Shown: positions 1 through 7,301 of the stretch, in pieces
Position numbering within the stretch: position 1 is the first letter of the stretch
Layout of the letters: each line of letters opens with the position of its first letter
DNA from: an uncultured Bacteroidales bacterium
GTDB lineage: Bacteria; Bacteroidota; Bacteroidia; Bacteroidales; JAUNSR01
Length of the DNA: 12,264 nucleotides
Direction of reading: 5' to 3'
NCBI GenBank assembly: GCA_947074245.1
Contig: CAMTOW010000023.1
Coordinates: forward strand, 1 to 12,264
The notes under the pieces: generated by a model
Seen by the model: only the letters and a program-made list of their open reading frames with translations
Told to the model about the DNA's origin: nothing
Database searches by the model: none
Program-made: the position numbers and the translations under genes

Positions 1-3000
1 GGGCAGAACCGTCTATCTGTTTGGCAACAGAAACAGTGACCCCGTTTACCGAAATCAGATCGACTGAATAACCGGTATATGACGTATATATATAAAGAAT
101 TCCATCCGTAGAAACAATCCGGAAGCCATCTAACTCTTTATCCGTCAGACGCAACGCATCGTCCACACGAACCGGCAGTCGTACAAACTCCTTTTTACCC
201 TTCTGTGTAGCCGAAAGAAGAAGGTCTGTATTTCCATCCGAGATTCCGTTGAGCAACAAATGATCATCGACCAACGATGCGGAAAGAATATCCTCATCGC
301 ACCCCTCTATAATCCGATAATCAATGGAACCCATCGCAGAATCGAACGAGAAATAGGGCGCAATCGAAAGTGTGTATTCTTCCTGTGGAACAGCTGTCTC
401 ATCCACTTCCGTTTCCGGACGGAGTCCATTGAAATCGTCCATACAGAAATAAGTAGGCGTAGTCAAGCCCCAACTGTTGGATTTAGAACCCGCCAAAGAG
501 AACGTCACTTCGGTTACTTTCCCTAAGGCTCGCATATCCATCCACTGCCATGTATCGAGATAATAATGATCGATTTCGTCGGCAGCACGATAATCGGCAA
601 GCAGGAAGCGAACCGAGCCGGTAACCAAATCGCCATTTTTGCCCGTAGCGATCAAAACCAAAGAATCGTTTTGCGCGAATCCGCCCGGAACATTCGATAT
701 CCCGTCGCCATTTAGAATGGACTCTTTGACCCAAGCCGTGTTGGAAATGAAACATCCGTTGAGGGAATCACCTTCGGGTTTGTGAGTAATCCGAACCTTA
801 TTGACCCCCATATAGCTATCGGCAAAAGCTACTGCATAATTGGAAGAGCCATCCACACCATGACCAACCGCAGAGCGGTATTGATGAGAAAGATTGGAAT
901 ATTCGGTCGATGTTTCATTGGAATATCCCCAGAACGCCCAGCTCGCATAGGCCGGCATATAGATGTTGTTGAATCCGTATGAACCGCTGAAGAATTCGCT
1001 TTCTATCAGATATTCATCGGTATCGGCATCTGCGTCGCCGCTCCAATTTGATTCGGCATCGAGATACAGATCATCGAACGTAGCTGTATAGGCACGCCCG
1101 GAGACGGTAACGATGGCTTTATCGGAAACGGAAGTGCCCCAAGCATCGGTAACGGTGAGTGAATAGGCAGCCGTATGAAGAGGTTGAAAAACGAGGGTTT
1201 CGTCGAATCCGATCGGTTCGCGCAGTGAATTTTTCCATTGATAATCATACGGTTCGACACCACCTTGTATAAACGGTATCCACGTAATCGTTTCGTCTTC
1301 GGAGCCGATAGCATTCGATATAGAAACTTCCATTTTTTGCGGCTCGCCACAGAAATCATCGATCATCGCTTCACTTTCGGTCGTAAAACGAACCGAAGTC
1401 AGTTCGCCCCGATTGCGCAGGTTGATGAACTTCCAAACCGAGGTAGCCTGAATGAGATCTTCGGATTTCAGGTCGTCGCCATCATAACACTCGATCCGGA
1501 CTTCGCCTTCGGATTTGAGATAGAAACCGTTTAGCTCCAAACCGACCGGAGAATTCGTAATAAAAGCCCGAGCCGTAGAAGAGAATCGCGCCGCCCGGGT
1601 ATTGGTCACTCCGAATCCATCTGTAATCTCAACAACTTCAAATCCTTCGAAGCGAGCAGTTCCGTCGAGGAAGTTTTCATTTTCGGTATATTCTACATTT
1701 TCAAAATCGGAAACCGATGTAGGCAGGTAAACCGTTTCGAAAGAATCGGAGACGATCAGGTCGGAGTTGGTTCCGCGAACACTCTGAAGCACCATATAGA
1801 CCGAATAACGGGTAAGCGGATCGAGATCTTCGATACGAAGCGTCTGCTCCGTTTCCATCCGAATCACAGAGGAAACACCTTGAGCGACCACTTGTGCAAC
1901 AGAGGGTTGGTCGGCTCCTTCCCGGAGAGCCAAGGCGAATAGTTTTCCATCGTTGTCTGCCTTGATCTTAACCGAAGCGGCATTGTAGGTTACGGAAGCG
2001 ATCGCCGGATAGCCCGGCAACAGAGTCGGGATATCTGCCACACCCGTATACTCGTAAGCACCCACCGTAGGGAGAGCTGCATCGCGGAGAATCTCTTTGA
2101 TATCCGACGAAACAAATTCGAGCGGAAGCGCAATTTTCAGATCCGACCCATCGACCGGTTCGAGGATTTCGTCGGATACAAATTCCACCCAGTTTTCAAG
2201 AGATGTTTGATCTTCGGTAAGAAGAGCCCAATCGGCAAACGAAGCGACATCAGCACCTGCATAAGCAAACAGATCGCCGGAAGTATGAAACACATTGTTT
2301 GAGAACGACATCGCTCCGGGAGCAAGAGCTCCGGCATGCTGTACGCGTCCGATAAGCCCGTCGGCCGTATTCTGAATCAAGTTGTTTTTGAAATTCACAT
2401 CGACCGGTATTTTAGACGCGGTCGCATTAAAATAGAATCCGATACCGGGACCCGTTCCGTTTGCACGAGCGATGCGGATCGTATTGAAGACAAAATCGGT
2501 ATAAGCCAGTTCGTCGGAACAATAGATTCCACTGGTATTGCTAGTTCCATTCAAATCCCGAATGTTGATCTCGTTGTTATAAATCCGAGTCCGTCGGATT
2601 GATTCGTTATTCGCATCCCGTTTGCGGAGGTAAATACCCGATGCGTATCCTTGCGTAGCGAGCGAAATCCGATTGTTGCGGATCATCATACCCTGCATGG
2701 TCACGGCATCGATCGCCTTAAAGTTGTTGGACGTACTCAACGTATTCGAAATCGTATTCTTTTCGATGAGCGCATCCTCTTCTTTGGTTACATAAACCGA
2801 ACAAAGTCCCTGATTGAGGAACGTGTTGCCACGAACGACGGCACCTTTTTGTTTTTGAAGAGCGATATAGCCCGTCCCGTTTATATAGACGCCATAGGTA
2901 CCCCCTTCGAAAACACAAGACTCGATGGTGATATAGTCGTTATTGCAGTTGGAAAGATTCTTCGCTTCGGTATAGAACAGCTTCGAACCACCGGAATATT

Positions 3001-6000
3001 CGCACCAGGTTTGAGCCGACAGATGGCAATTGCGCAACGTGAAATAACGACTTGTATTTTTCAGATTAACCAAAGCCGGCCAAAACGCAGAGGAAGAGAA
3101 ACTGATGCCTTCGACCGTGACATGAGAGGCACCATAGATCGTAAACATTCCGTTTTTCTCTTCGCCATAAGGCGGTTCGGTGTAGGTATTGGTTGCGAAC
3201 AAAACGTCAGCAGGATTGCCCGAGAGAGAACGAATGGTGATGGTATTTACGGAAGAAGCTCCTTTTATGGCCGGGATGATTACCTGACCGGTATAGGTCC
3301 CGTTTTCCAACTCGAGAACGACAGGAGCGTCGATTCCGACAGAGATCGCAGAGACAGCCTGAGCGAGCGTCGCATAATCGGCCAGAGAAGAGGAGCCGAC
3401 GCGATAGGTTCCGCTAAAGCCTGAAGAGAGAGGAACCGAGGTAACAGGCGTATTCTCGACAACCAGAGTCTGATCGTTGTACTGAAGAGAAACAAACGAT
3501 GCCTCAACCAAATCATCCGGAACACCCTCTGAAGAGAGGTCATATGTCAGCCAGAAATTATAAACACCCGGAGCCGTGATCGTCTTTTCACCGGTGAATA
3601 CGAATGGCGATTGAGATTGAGAAGCTCCGAAGAACTGTCCCGGACCGAACGCAGAAACCGTATCGGTAACGATTACGCGAGCCTGCGCCACCAGACCGGA
3701 AGCAGAAGTGAGCGCATCAAAATCAAGCCGCTGCAAAACGAACGCGCCGCGATCGCCGACAACTTCGAGTGCAACGCGAAGAACCGGTTCGTCGGTCATC
3801 CCCTTAAATAGAGGTCCGGAAACGGGGGTAACGGTAACTTCGCCCAATGACAAAGCCTGCGGAGAATATTCGACCACTTCGATTTCCCAACCTGCGGTAG
3901 GCGTGCTATAATTGGTAGATTTGAACGAAACGGTAAACGCTCCGTCTTCGGAACGAGAAACAAGAGGTTCGGGCAATTTACCGGTCAGGTTCCCATAATA
4001 ACGGTAGTCATGATTGGTTTTTATCTGAGAACCTTCGTAAATCTTCACCTCATCGTTGGCATTGAGAACGAATGAATTGAAAACGAGTTTGATCACATTC
4101 CGGGGATCAGACGGAACGAAGGTTACCCGAGCGTTTTGATTTTTCGAATAGTTGCCTTCCGAACCGCCATCGTCATAAAACATAAGAGAGCCGTTAACGG
4201 TGATCACCCCATTATCTCCATCCGCCATTTCGAGAATATTTTTAGTTAATCGAGCGCCTTCGGGATCGCCATTGGCAACCGGATGGTTTAATTCGCCAAT
4301 CGTAGCCGATAACAAGGACGCATCAACAAGACGATCGGAAGGAACGCCGGGTTTCATATCATAAGCCACCCAATAATAGGAAGAGGCTTCGAGCAGGGGA
4401 ACAGAAGTCGGGAACGCGACGGTAACCATCTCTTCCGGATCGGACAACGCAGCCACTTTATTCGCCGTTGAGAAAACCTTACTCTTTCCGGTTGAATAAA
4501 TGGAAACTCCGGCAATCAGATCACTGCAACCTTTCAGATTGAGCTGCAAGGCTGAAAGCGAAAGAGGATCAAGATCACCGGATGTCTGAAACTTGATTCC
4601 GATGATTTCCTGATCGATCGCTTCGGGTTTGATCACATCGGTATTATTTTGAAAAGCTTCGACCGAAAGAACTTCCATCGGAACAGAAGCGTATTCGCGT
4701 ACCTCAGCATGCCAGCCTTTGCCGGTATAATAAGAGTTGGACTCGTTGGCATTGAAAACAACCGTCAAAGAACCGTCTGCCGCTCGTGAGCGTAAAACAG
4801 AACCGGGACCGACACTTTTATCTTCGACTGAATTGAGTTCCCAAAGAAGATCTCCGTCGTTTTTGGTTCCGCTGTAAATCTGACATTTCGCTTTGGCACC
4901 ATAAGAGGATGATGAGTAATAGAGATCGAAATCTTCGTATTCGATCTCGATGATGCGGCCGGGCGTCATCGGCTTGAAGGTAACTTGCTGATCACCCACT
5001 TCTGCCACATAAGAGGAACCATTGGGATTGTGAGTGTACAGCCAAATGCCGGTTACGTTTTCCGTAACCTGTCCGATTCGGGAGACGTATTGATTGGTAA
5101 CGATTCTGCCGGAACCGGGATCGCCGTCTTCGACCGGACGAAGCGCGCCGGAAAGAGTAACATCGCTAAGCGAGGCAGAGATGGCGGTACCGTTTGGAAC
5201 ATATTCGTTCAGATCGCAAGTGATCCAGAAATAATTATCGCCTTCATTCAATGAACGCATCGCCGGGATATGTACGGCAGGACCCGTTACGTTGGCTTCG
5301 CCCACTTTAACAGCAGCAGCGAAGGAAGCATTCTTGCCGGTAGAAAAAACGGCCACTTTCTTCAGGTGTGAAAAACAATCGGGAAGAGATAGGGTAAACC
5401 CTTCGGCGAGAAGAGCAGGCTCGGTATGAAGCGTGTTGATATTGACAGACAAAAGCGGTTGATGGGTTTGTCCGGATGAAAGCGACTGAGCAGACGCAGC
5501 AGCGACCGATACGGTATTGACAAGCATCTGTTGGGGTGTGAACTCTTCGATGATCGCTTCGAATCCGGGTTTGGGATATCCGGTTTTGCTGATCAGAGAA
5601 ACAGTAAGCGCACCATCCGCAGAAGTAGAGCGAACGGTTACCAAATCGTTCAGTACGGTTTCGAGCAAATCGGGATCGTTCTTACCGGAACCGTTGTAGA
5701 TTTGGAGCAAATCGTTGAGCCCCGTCGATGAAGTATTGAACAGATCGAGTTTCGTAAATCGAATGAAAATCTTATTGCCCGGAGTAGAAGGCAGAAATGT
5801 TGCCATACCCGTGAAATTGGGGCTGATATCGCCTTCCTTGCCTCCATCGTCGTAAAAACTGATCGGATCGGAAGAAACGGAATAGGTAGAATGGCCGGAT
5901 TTCAACAAAACAACATTGTCGATGTTGATATCGCCCGCAGGGGAAGGATCGGTACACGCATAGGTCTGGTTCGCAATCTGAACGGACGGGCATGACGCAT

Positions 6001-6874
6001 CGATCTTATGCATCGGGACAGCCGTTTCTTTGATATCGGCTGCGATCCAGAAATAATTGTTGCCCCCGCGTAAAGATTGTGACGTTGTGAAAACACCCGA
6101 CTCGGCAAAGGTCTGTTTTTCTTCGATCGGGGTATTGGCGTTGAATTGATCGTCATTGCCCGTATAATAAAGAGACAAACGACTCAGGTCGTTCAAATCG
6201 GTCGTTCCAGAAAGCGAGTAAGCTAGTTGCTGAAGTGAAAGTGGTTGCAAACTGCCTTCGGTAAGGATGTTTACGCGAATGAGCGGTTGGGCATTCTTTC
6301 CGGGATAAGTAGAACCGATTTCGGATTGATCGGCCGTAGCACCCAGATACACCATATCGGCAGGAAGAAAGGATGAAACCGAAGCTTCCCAACCACTTCC
6401 CGACGCGCTCCCTTTGCAATGATAAAGAATCGAAAGACCACCGGACGAGGTCTGAAATGTCTGATTAACAGATTGCCCCGTCAATACGGCCAGATACCCA
6501 TCCGGAACGGGAGAGCTATAGGAAGAGAATGAGACCGGTTGGTCATAGACATACACCTTGGCTGAACCGCCCAGATCGAGCGTATTGAAGGTTAGTTCAA
6601 TCTGCTGACCTTCGACAACCGGTACGAATCGGATCATTCCGGCATAATAACCGGGGGCATTGCCTGTTTTACCACCCATGTCGTAGAATAGCAGGGAGCC
6701 ATCGACAGATTTAGATCCGAGATCGCCATCCTTTTTGGGCATGGTATACTCTTCTACAAGATCATTTTTTACATTTCGCTGATTTTCAGAGGATACAACC
6801 AGGTTGTTACTTTGCAGGTACGGGACGAACCAGAGCACCTGAAACAGGAGTAAAAAGAGGTACTTTTTTCTCAT
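1..6874 (-). CDS. Giant multidomain T9SS-secreted protein with DUF4465, under a cobalamin riboswitch (3' end outside window)
   Basis: Open from ATG at 6874 to the window edge: 2291 codons, no stop. Residues 1-22 are a signal peptide (MRKK, then hydrophobic LFLLLFQVLWFVPYL). Domains by approximate residue: four CUB-like/BNR_assoc_N modules (55-1140); a right-handed beta-helix (1155-1610) that opens with a GTYRVG...DYATLAQAV lead-in and has recurring N-rich turns; an FN3-like domain (1615-1717); an unassigned beta domain (1718-1843); a PKD/SprB-like domain (1846-1926, ending VTDAWGTSVSDKAIVTV); DUF4465 (1930-2148, with ATFDDLYLDAESNW, GVDGSSNYAVAF and VRFLLADYRAADEIDHYYLDTW); an Ig-like stretch (2165-2240); and from about 2250 the first ~40 residues of a T9SS type A sorting domain (GYSVDLISVNGVTVSV). 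From family knowledge, the protein is exported by Sec, crosses the outer membrane by T9SS and is anchored or released. No catalytic motif of a known glycosidase or protease was recognised. The start fits because it directly precedes the signal peptide and follows the riboswitch leader; there is no Shine-Dalgarno, as is usual in Bacteroidota. Inference: a cobamide-related surface protein. Domain borders are by eye. Confidence 0.93.
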   Translation of the reverse strand, partial: MRKKYLFLLLFQVLWFVPYLQSNNLVVSSENQRNVKNDLVEEYTMPKKDGDLGSKSVDGSLLFYDMGGKTGNAPGYYAGMIRFVPVVEGQQIELTFNTLDLGGSAKVYVYDQPVSFSSYSSPVPDGYLAVLTGQSVNQTFQTSSGGLSILYHCKGSASGSGWEASVSSFLPADMVYLGATADQSEIGSTYPGKNAQPLIRVNILTEGSLQPLSLQQLAYSLSGTTDLNDLSRLSLYYTGNDDQFNANTPIEEKQTFAESGVFTTSQSLRGGNNYFWIAADIKETAVPMHKIDASCPSVQIANQTYACTDPSPAGDINIDNVVLLKSGHSTYSVSSDPISFYDDGGKEGDISPNFTGMATFLPSTPGNKIFIRFTKLDLFNTSSTGLNDLLQIYNGSGKNDPDLLETVLNDLVTVRSTSADGALTVSLISKTGYPKPGFEAIIEEFTPQQMLVNTVSVAAASAQSLSSGQTHQPLLSVNINTLHTEPALLAEGFTLSLPDCFSHLKKVAVFSTGKNASFAAAVKVGEANVTGPAVHIPAMRSLNEGDNYFWITCDLNEYVPNGTAISASLSDVTLSGALRPVEDGDPGSGRIVTNQYVSRIGQVTENVTGIWLYTHNPNGSSYVAEVGDQQVTFKPMTPGRIIEIEYEDFDLYYSSSSYGAKAKCQIYSGTKNDGDLLWELNSVEDKSVGPGSVLRSRAADGSLTVVFNANESNSYYTGKGWHAEVREYASVPMEVLSVEAFQNNTDVIKPEAIDQEIIGIKFQTSGDLDPLSLSALQLNLKGCSDLIAGVSIYSTGKSKVFSTANKVAALSDPEEMVTVAFPTSVPLLEASSYYWVAYDMKPGVPSDRLVDASLLSATIGELNHPVANGDPEGARLTKNILEMADGDNGVITVNGSLMFYDDGGSEGNYSKNQNARVTFVPSDPRNVIKLVFNSFVLNANDEVKIYEGSQIKTNHDYRYYGNLTGKLPEPLVSRSEDGAFTVSFKSTNYSTPTAGWEIEVVEYSPQALSLGEVTVTPVSGPLFKGMTDEPVLRVALEVVGDRGAFVLQRLDFDALTSASGLVAQARVIVTDTVSAFGPGQFFGASQSQSPFVFTGEKTITAPGVYNFWLTYDLSSEGVPDDLVEASFVSLQYNDQTLVVENTPVTSVPLSSGFSGTYRVGSSSLADYATLAQAVSAISVGIDAPVVLELENGTYTGQVIIPAIKGASSVNTITIRSLSGNPADVLFATNTYTEPPYGEEKNGMFTIYGASHVTVEGISFSSSAFWPALVNLKNTSRYFTLRNCHLSAQTWCEYSGGSKLFYTEAKNLSNCNNDYITIESCVFEGGTYGVYINGTGYIALQKQKGAVVRGNTFLNQGLCSVYVTKEEDALIEKNTISNTLSTSNNFKAIDAVTMQGMMIRNNRISLATQGYASGIYLRKRDANNESIRRTRIYNNEINIRDLNGTSNTSGIYCSDELAYTDFVFNTIRIARANGTGPGIGFYFNATASKIPVDVNFKNNLIQNTADGLIGRVQHAGALAPGAMSFSNNVFHTSGDLFAYAGADVASFADWALLTEDQTSLENWVEFVSDEILEPVDGSDLKIALPLEFVSSDIKEILRDAALPTVGAYEYTGVADIPTLLPGYPAIASVTYNAASVKIKADNDGKLFALALREGADQPSVAQVVAQGVSSVIRMETEQTLRIEDLDPLTRYSVYMVLQSVRGTNSDLIVSDSFETVYLPTSVSDFENVEYTENENFLDGTARFEGFEVVEITDGFGVTNTRAARFSSTARAFITNSPVGLELNGFYLKSEGEVRIECYDGDDLKSEDLIQATSVWKFINLRNRGELTSVRFTTESEAMIDDFCGEPQKMEVSISNAIGSEDETITWIPFIQGGVEPYDYQWKNSLREPIGFDETLVFQPLHTAAYSLTVTDAWGTSVSDKAIVTVSGRAYTATFDDLYLDAESNWSGDADADTDEYLIESEFFSGSYGFNNIYMPAYASWAFWGYSNETSTEYSNLSHQYRSAVGHGVDGSSNYAVAFADSYMGVNKVRITHKPEGDSLNGCFISNTAWVKESILNGDGISNVPGGFAQNDSLVLIATGKNGDLVTGSVRFLLADYRAADEIDHYYLDTWQWMDMRALGKVTEVTFSLAGSKSNSWGLTTPTYFCMDDFNGLRPETEVDETAVPQEEYTLSIAPYFSFDSAMGSIDYRIIEGCDEDILSASLVDDHLLLNGISDGNTDLLLSATQKGKKEFVRLPVRVDDALRLTDKELDGFRIVSTDGILYIYTSYTGYSVDLISVNGVTVSVAKQIDGSA
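431..1087 (-). other. DUF4465 domain (coding segment near the 3' end of the giant gene)
   Basis: This segment encodes about residues 1930-2148 of the giant protein. Its ordered motifs match the DUF4465 family: FDDLYLDAESNW at the front, a Gly/Asn/Tyr/Trp-rich FSGSYGFNNIY...YASWAFWGYSN block, GVDGSSNYAVAF, CFISNTAWVKESILNGDG, VRFLLADYRAADEIDHYYLDTWQW and a closing TPTYFCMDDF. DUF4465 proteins are common secreted or lipid-anchored proteins of gut Bacteroidota. From memory and not verified here, they include proteins encoded in B12-uptake loci, probably the cobalamin-binding BtuH lipoproteins. Here the domain is embedded in a very long T9SS cargo instead of standing alone behind a lipobox. A role in cobamide binding is inference from this and from the riboswitch. 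Confidence 0.85.
3455..6712 (-). repeat. Four tandem CUB-like + BNR_assoc_N modules inside the giant protein
   Basis: The N-terminal half of the giant protein (about residues 55-1140) is built from a unit of roughly 275-285 residues repeated four times at protein level. Each unit has a CUB-like half (signature FYDMGG at 63-68, FYDDGG at 340-345 and 899-904; the third copy near 612 has lost the signature and reads IWLYTHNPNG) followed by a half resembling the domain found at the N-terminus of BNR-repeat neuraminidases. That second half shows YYTGNDDQF (236), VFSTGKNASF (509) and IYSTGKSKVF (792), a diverged fourth copy (VIVTDTVSAF, 1067), and a matching strand NYFWIAADI / NYFWITCDL / YYWVAYDM / NFWLTYDL at 273, 547, 833 and 1106. 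Linkers between units share a GDP-like turn. The copies are clearly diverged in DNA, so this is an old duplication rather than a recent repeat. The likely role is adhesion or a spacer stalk, by inference. Confidence 0.85.
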
Positions 6875-6890
6875 AAGGAAAAAATTTAAA

Positions 6891-6913
6891 TAGATAAATA
6901 ATTAATTTATCTA
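6891..6913 (-). repeat. A/T-rich inverted repeat just upstream of the giant gene's start codon
   Basis: A perfect inverted repeat with two 9-base arms (TAGATAAAT / ATTTATCTA) and a 5-base loop lies 16 bases before the ATG at 6874. On the transcript it is followed by a U-rich tract (UUUAAAUUUUUUCC) that runs up to the start codon. It could be part of the riboswitch's output, holding or exposing the start region. The all-A/U stem is too weak for a convincing intrinsic terminator. The inverted repeat itself is directly visible; any function is inference. Confidence 0.55.
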
Positions 6914-6989
6914 CACACCGGATGAAAGGGGAAGGTAATTGCAGCAAAAAAAATCGAGTATGGTAATAGACCGTGCCGTTGCAATCCCT

Positions 6990-7016
6990 GCTCTATCTCC
7001 CGAGAGCTGCAGATAG
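6990..7016 (-). promoter_or_regulatory. Candidate riboswitch expression platform: two overlapping, mutually exclusive hairpins
   Basis: Directly 3' of the aptamer, the transcript can form CUAUCU/AGAUAG (arms at 7016-7011 and 6998-6993) or GCUCU/AGAGC (arms at 7007-7003 and 6994-6990). The arms overlap, so only one can form at a time, which is the kind of switch expected between a cobalamin aptamer and its gene. Further on, AUUGCA (6985-6980) and UGCAAU (6943-6938) can also pair across a loop that contains eight U (6953-6946). No canonical GC-rich hairpin directly followed by a U run was found, so control of translation or another mechanism seems more likely than simple termination. Pairings were found by eye without energy calculation. 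Confidence 0.4.
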
Positions 7017-7027
7017 GAAAAACATAT

Positions 7028-7192
7028 GGCAGGTCTTCTGACTCGTTTCCATTTCAGGGCCTTCCCGGACAAACCGTCCAGTGGCATTGTGGTAACTGAA
7101 ATGCTTTGTAGAAACTTACAGCAGCGGGAACTGTTCAGGATTTACACCTGATTCCCTTTTAATCCGCTTCTTCGGGGTGAAGATTAAGAACC
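7028..7192 (-). promoter_or_regulatory. Cobalamin (B12) riboswitch aptamer
   Basis: Read on the minus strand, this segment contains all conserved blocks of the cobalamin riboswitch in order. A 5' GGUUCUU can pair with the AAGACC near the 3' end to form P1. Then come AAAAGGGAAUCAGGUG and AAAUCC, a CAGUUCCCGCUGCUGUAA core, GCCACUG at 7085-7079, a GGGAAGGC block, and the B12 box GAGUCAGAAGACCUGCC at 7044-7028. From established knowledge this RNA binds cobalamin derivatives and usually lowers expression of the downstream gene when B12 is plentiful. The gene downstream here is the giant DUF4465 protein, which starts about 150 bases after the aptamer. The aptamer class (adenosyl- or methyl/hydroxocobalamin preference) was not decided. 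Confidence 0.97.
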
Positions 7193-7201
7193 AATGCGCG
7201 G

Positions 7202-7209
7202 CAAATATA
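7202..7209 (-). promoter_or_regulatory. Candidate Bacteroidota -7 promoter box for the riboswitch unit
   Basis: TATATTTG on the minus strand fits the TAnnTTTG -7 element of the Bacteroidota primary sigma factor. It sits about 10 bases upstream of the first base of the aptamer, so transcription would begin almost exactly at the riboswitch's 5' end, and it lies just downstream of the preceding gene's terminator. A clean TTTG at about -33 is not seen; the upstream sequence is A/T-rich with only TTTA-like matches. Position is the main support. Confidence 0.55.
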
Positions 7210-7245
7210 TATATGTTTTTTAAATAAATAGTGTATTAAAAAAAG

Positions 7246-7275
7246 AAAAGGCATCTCGTAAATGAGATGCCTTTT
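7246..7275 (-). terminator. Intrinsic terminator of the haem/FGE-like gene
   Basis: A perfect 12-base inverted repeat AAAAGGCATCTC / GAGATGCCTTTT with a 6-base loop lies 26 bases after the TAA at 7304-7302. On the minus strand it is followed by CUUUUUUUU. This is a standard Rho-independent terminator. It separates the haem/FGE-like gene from the riboswitch and the giant gene, so the latter is its own transcription unit. Confidence 0.88.
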
Positions 7276-7301
7276 CGCTATACTATAAACCTAAAATAAT
7301 C

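Noticed and set aside
2651..3424. A 257-codon open frame on the plus strand
   Set aside because: It lies fully antisense to the beta-helix part of the giant gene, has no recognisable domain and shows Arg/Ile-rich low-quality composition typical of a reverse-frame shadow.
3455..6712. Sialidase activity because of neuraminidase-type N-terminal domains
   Set aside because: No Asp-box repeats (SxDxGxTW) or sialidase catalytic Arg/Tyr pattern were found; these modules also occur as accessory domains in other secreted Bacteroidota proteins.
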